From positions 1 to 8,980 of the forward strand of contig JAJRSP010000237.1 of NCBI GenBank assembly GCA_024278775.1: a stretch of DNA of 8,980 bases, given 5' to 3'. Both the position numbers and the translations under genes were made by a program. The stretch is from Planctomycetota bacterium. Lineage in GTDB: Bacteria; Planctomycetota; Phycisphaerae; UBA1845. The notes below the pieces were generated by a model that had not been told where the DNA came from, searched no databases, and saw nothing but the letters and a program-made list of their open reading frames with translations. Positions 6,258 to 8,980 of the stretch are shown piece by piece; within the stretch, counting starts at the first letter, position 1, and each line of letters opens with the position of its first letter.

Positions 6258-6420
6258 GGGTGCCCCATTCTTTGCCACAAGGCAAAGGGTGGGGGACGAA
6301 ACCAAGGCGATGATGATTCGGGTGGCGAACGGAGTCTTGCATGGGAAGTCCGCCTGCCTGTGCGAGTACGCACGCAGCAGGTCCCCCACCCTTCGGGAGT
6401 ACCCGAAGAATGGGGCACCC
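6258..6420. repeat. 163-bp composite repeat with inverted 40-bp hairpin arms
   Basis: The left arm (6258-6297) and the reverse complement of the right arm (6381-6420) are both 40 nt. They share an identical 15-base outer end (GGGTGCCCCATTCTT) and an identical 13-base inner end (AAGGGTGGGGGAC). Each arm folds on itself. The left has TTTGCC/GGCAAA around ACAA; the right has TTCGGG/CCCGAA around a 4-base turn, so the stem tips differ while base pairing is kept. Between the arms lies an 83-nt core whose left part recurs inverted at 3351-3424. Near 6352-6381 is a further imperfect palindrome around TGCG-AGTA-CGCA. The layout resembles REP doublets (BIMEs) or a small non-autonomous element. No transposase is nearby and no clear target-site duplication is visible. 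Confidence 0.8.
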
Positions 6421-6594
6421 GGCGCCCAAGTCGAATACAACCGTGTCGGAGGCGGTGCCAAACTCCTCGCGGATGACGGCACGACGGTCTACTCGATACC
6501 CTACGATTTCTTCGGTTCAGCCAGGAGATCAAAAGAGTTTATTGCAACCGCCAATCGCGTACGAGCAGAAAGCCTTACTGACTCGTCCTCGTAG
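6421..6594 (+). pseudogene. Possible coding remnant following the repeat
   Basis: Immediately after the right arm, one frame stays open for 57 codons and ends at TAG 6592-6594. Its translation contains GGGAKLLADDGTTVYSIPYD and reads like ordinary protein. The first half is rich in codons ending in G or C, as in the neighbouring genes; the second half is not. I recognise no family. There is no start with a ribosome binding site; the frame runs back through the repeat to a GTG at 6289. It could be the 3' end of a gene whose front was lost, or chance. Low confidence. Confidence 0.25.
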
Positions 6595-6634
6595 CGCCCG
6601 CGACACGCTCGCCACCTTCCACTAAGCTGTCACG

Positions 6635-8812
6635 ATGGATCGCGACGACATTTGCAGCCGGTTTCTCGACACGATCGAGTTTGACCTCTACCCGTTTCAG
6701 GAGGAGGCGCTGCTGGCTTGGTTTGAATCCGAGGGCGGAACGCTCATCTCCGCACCGACCGGCATGGGCAAAACGCTGATCGCGGAGGCGGCCATCTTTG
6801 AAGCCCTCGCCTCCCACCAACGCATGTACTACACCACGCCGCTGATCGCCCTGACCGACCAGAAGTTTCGAGAGTTCCAGGACAAGGCCGAGGCGTGGGG
6901 CTTTTCCCGTTCGGACGTCGGTCTCATTACCGGCAGCCGAAAGATCAACCCCCACGCGCGGGTGCGCGTCGTTGTGGCTGAGGTGCTGCTGAACCATCTT
7001 CTCGCGGGGGCGGACACGGTGGACGGCGTCTCCGGCGTGGTGATGGATGAGTTTCACTACTTCAACGACCGGGATCGCGGCATCGTCTGGGAGCTGTCGC
7101 TCGCCCTGCTCCCCGCGTCGATCCGGCTGATGCTCCTATCGGCCACCGCGGGTAACACGGCCGACTTCGTTCGCTGGCTCAAAGACAAGCATGGCCGGAA
7201 CCTGCGTCTCGTGCAGACGGACGAACGTCGCGTACCGCTAAGCTTTGAATGGATCGGCGACAAACTGCTCACCGAGTTCCTACCGGAGATGGCCGAGGGC
7301 GAAGAGGACGCCGTGCGCGCCCCGGCGCTGGTCTTCTGCTTCTACCGCGACGGCTGCTGGGAGGTGGCCGAGCGGCTCAAGGGGCTGAAGCTGATCCCGC
7401 CGGAATCTCGCAAAAAAATCGAGGAACAACTCCCCCCGGAAACGTTCGCCGACGGGATCGGCCCGAAGCTGCGGCAAATGCTCATTCGCGGCGTCGGCGT
7501 GCATCATGCCGGGGTGTTGCCGAAATACAAGGAGGTCATCGAATCCCTGTTTTTGCAGAAGCTGGTGCCGTTCATCGTTTGTACGGAGACGCTGGCCGCC
7601 GGGATCAACCTGCCGGCGCGGTCGGTCGTGCTGAGCACGCTGCTCAAAGGCAAACGCGGCGAGAAGAAAGTCATCATGCCGTCGGACGCGCACCAGATGT
7701 TCGGTCGCGCGGGCCGGCCGCAGTTCGACAAGCAAGGGTATGTCTTTGTGCTGGCCCATGAAGACGACGCGCGGATCGCCAAGTGGCGGCGGCGCTACGA
7801 GCTGATCGACGCCAAGTCGAAAGACCCGGGCGTGATGCGCATGCGGAAGCAGCTCGAACGCAAACGCCCCACGCGGCGAAAAACCGAACAGTACTGGGCC
7901 GAGGGGCAGTTCAAGACGCTCATCGACGCGGGACCGGCCAAGCTGCTCAGCCGCTCCATGATTCCCTATTCGTTCTTGATCTACCTGCTGCATAAAACGG
8001 AAAGCCTGGCGGCCGTGCGTGAGTTATTGAGCAAGCGATTCAATGACCCGGAGCGTCTTGAAGGATTCCAGAAACAACTCGACCACATGATCGGCAACCT
8101 GGCCAAGTTCGGCTATCTGTCACACGAGGAAGGAAGCGAACACGTCACGCTGGATGATTCGATCGACAAACTGCTCCGCTATCGCAGCATTGACCCGCTT
8201 TACGGTGAGTTCATCCGCGGGTATCTCGCGCGTGGCAGCTTCGAGGAGAAACTGCTGGCCATGGAGGCGGCGTTGCCTTTGCCGCCGGCGTTGGCGCGGC
8301 GGGCGGCCATCCCCGATGATCTACCGCCGGGGCCGCTGCAAGCCGAAACCATCGAACCGGCACTCATTCAGATGGGGATTGCCCTCACCGGCGAGGACGG
8401 CGGCGTGGTGGCCGTCGATGAGGAAGAAACGTATGACCGGTTTGGCGAACCGGAACCGCCACGGCGGCTCACGCTCCCCGAGATGCTCAAGGCGCTGTTT
8501 GATGCCCAGCTGGAAACGCCGGAGGAGGTGTACACCCAGCCCAAGTGGATCGCGGGTGCGCTGTTTGACATGAACGGAGAGTTTTTCCCGTTCGTTCGCG
8601 CGCGCAATCTCATCAAGGACGAGGGGTTGGTGCTGCGGCACTTGCTGCGTCTGGTTACGTTGTGCCGAGAGCTGTCACCACCGGACAACGGCGACTCGGA
8701 CTACGAGCGCATTTCCGAGCAGGCCACCAAGGTCTGTCAGCAGGTGGACGCGCCATACACCGATCGTTTCCTCACGGAAGAGGAGGAAACCCAATCGCTC
8801 ACAAAACTCTGA
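6635..8812 (+). CDS. Ski2-like DExH-box helicase with DUF3516-like C-terminal region
   Basis: A 725-residue superfamily 2 helicase predicted to use ATP to unwind RNA or DNA duplexes in the cytoplasm. All core motifs are present: the LYPFQEEAL entry segment with Q22; motif I SAPTGMGKT (39-47, K46); TTPLIALTDQKF (67-78); motif II DEFH (138-141); motif III SAT (169-171); VFCFYRDG (233-240); GVHHAGVLPKYKEVIE (288-303); motif V CTETLAAGINLPARS (316-330); motif VI QMFGRAGRPQFDKQGYVF (354-371). The HHAG block and DEFH are typical of Ski2-like helicases. The C-terminal half, with QPKWIAGALFDM and KDEGLVLRHLLRLVTL (661-676), resembles from memory the DUF3516-containing helicases of Actinobacteria, which are somewhat longer. 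A charged region (382-416) links the halves. The ATG at 6635 has no clear Shine-Dalgarno site. It stands alone after a 473-nt gap, so its context says nothing about its job. The substrate is unknown. Confidence 0.92.
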   Translation: MDRDDICSRFLDTIEFDLYPFQEEALLAWFESEGGTLISAPTGMGKTLIAEAAIFEALASHQRMYYTTPLIALTDQKFREFQDKAEAWGFSRSDVGLITGSRKINPHARVRVVVAEVLLNHLLAGADTVDGVSGVVMDEFHYFNDRDRGIVWELSLALLPASIRLMLLSATAGNTADFVRWLKDKHGRNLRLVQTDERRVPLSFEWIGDKLLTEFLPEMAEGEEDAVRAPALVFCFYRDGCWEVAERLKGLKLIPPESRKKIEEQLPPETFADGIGPKLRQMLIRGVGVHHAGVLPKYKEVIESLFLQKLVPFIVCTETLAAGINLPARSVVLSTLLKGKRGEKKVIMPSDAHQMFGRAGRPQFDKQGYVFVLAHEDDARIAKWRRRYELIDAKSKDPGVMRMRKQLERKRPTRRKTEQYWAEGQFKTLIDAGPAKLLSRSMIPYSFLIYLLHKTESLAAVRELLSKRFNDPERLEGFQKQLDHMIGNLAKFGYLSHEEGSEHVTLDDSIDKLLRYRSIDPLYGEFIRGYLARGSFEEKLLAMEAALPLPPALARRAAIPDDLPPGPLQAETIEPALIQMGIALTGEDGGVVAVDEEETYDRFGEPEPPRRLTLPEMLKALFDAQLETPEEVYTQPKWIAGALFDMNGEFFPFVRARNLIKDEGLVLRHLLRLVTLCRELSPPDNGDSDYERISEQATKVCQQVDAPYTDRFLTEEEETQSLTKL

Positions 8813-8980
8813 TAGAAGATAGCATGCCCGAAACCCCTATGTAGTCGTCCCTGAAAAAGCAATAGTGTGACAGGGACGTATGATATCTTCGTTGGCATGG
8901 TTGTCGGACGTATTGCCTTTGTCAGCTTGCGGGGGCCATCGTATCCTCGCGTGGGGTTGAGAGGTTTCCGGCCCGTCCCA
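8813..8980. other. Non-coding tail downstream of the helicase gene
   Basis: The tail holds a perfect 8-bp inverted repeat (8846-8878) and a short frame opening at ATG 8897 that is still open at the window edge (28 codons, start MVVGRIAFVSLRG). The frame has no clear ribosome binding site and no family resemblance, so I do not call it a gene. The next gene presumably lies beyond the window. Confidence 0.4.
8846..8878. repeat. Palindrome CGTCCCTG...CAGGGACG after the helicase gene
   Basis: CGTCCCTG (8846-8853) and CAGGGACG (8871-8878) are perfect reverse complements separated by 17 nt, starting 34 nt after the helicase stop. There is no T tract after the second arm, so it is not a standard intrinsic terminator. 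The left arm, followed by AAAAA, is reminiscent of repeats I associate with REP-type or IS200-like elements in Planctomycetota, but that is recollection rather than evidence. It could also act as a transcript 3' end structure. Confidence 0.5.

Larger units (their letters stand above)
6162..6634. other. Intergenic region between protease and helicase genes
   Basis: These 473 bases hold no confident gene. From left to right they contain a hairpin that may end the protease transcript (6199-6223), the 163-bp inverted-arm repeat element (6258-6420) and a short protein-like open stretch that may be a gene remnant (6421-6594). I find no convincing promoter or Shine-Dalgarno site for the helicase gene. 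Confidence 0.6.

Noticed and set aside
7280..7993. Long antisense frame opposite the helicase (about 237 codons)
   Set aside because: A shadow of a strongly supported gene with all helicase motifs on the + strand; no family signature of its own.
8897..8980. Open frame starting at ATG 8897 and running off the window
   Set aside because: Only 28 codons are visible, with no convincing ribosome binding site and no recognisable family. It cannot be supported as a gene.
1..8980. CRISPR array, tRNA or rRNA genes, transposase or phage genes
   Set aside because: Looked for on both strands. Repeats here lack the spaced direct-repeat layout of CRISPR, no cloverleaf or rRNA motif was seen, and no reading frame resembles a transposase, integrase or phage structural gene.

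Overview
The window looks like a chromosomal segment of a GC-rich bacterium, most plausibly a member of the Planctomycetota or a relative. This is inferred from gene content, lineage-like protein flavour and the hairpin repeats between genes; no 16S or other decisive marker is present. All supported genes lie on the + strand.

Left part (1-3284), housekeeping. A non-coding leader with a short tandem duplication, one palindromic repeat and a good sigma70-type promoter precedes rpsP (ribosomal protein S16), trmD (tRNA m1G37 methyltransferase), rplS (ribosomal protein L19) and a yraN-family gene, followed by a TatD-family metal-dependent hydrolase. This is the familiar rpsP-(rimM)-trmD-rplS translation operon, but rimM is absent. 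The trmD-rplS gap is unusually long and holds a 17-bp tandem repeat. The yraN start is ambiguous: either a GTG inside rplS or a non-canonical CTG just after it.

Middle (3285-6634), accessory. A large secreted lipoprotein of the subtilisin (S8) class has a PPC-like domain before its propeptide, a catalytic domain with all active-site residues, and two C-terminal beta-type domains. It is flanked on both sides by copies of one dispersed repeat in opposite orientation. The downstream copy is a complete 163-bp element bounded by two inverted 40-bp hairpin arms. Their stem tips differ in a compensatory way. A possible coding remnant follows it.

Right part (6635-8980). A 725-residue Ski2-like DExH helicase, whose C-terminal region resembles the DUF3516-type helicases, is followed by a short non-coding tail with a perfect 8-bp palindrome.

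No CRISPR array, tRNA, rRNA, transposase gene or clear new multi-gene system is visible. The most interesting signal is the dispersed hairpin repeat family and its placement around the protease gene.
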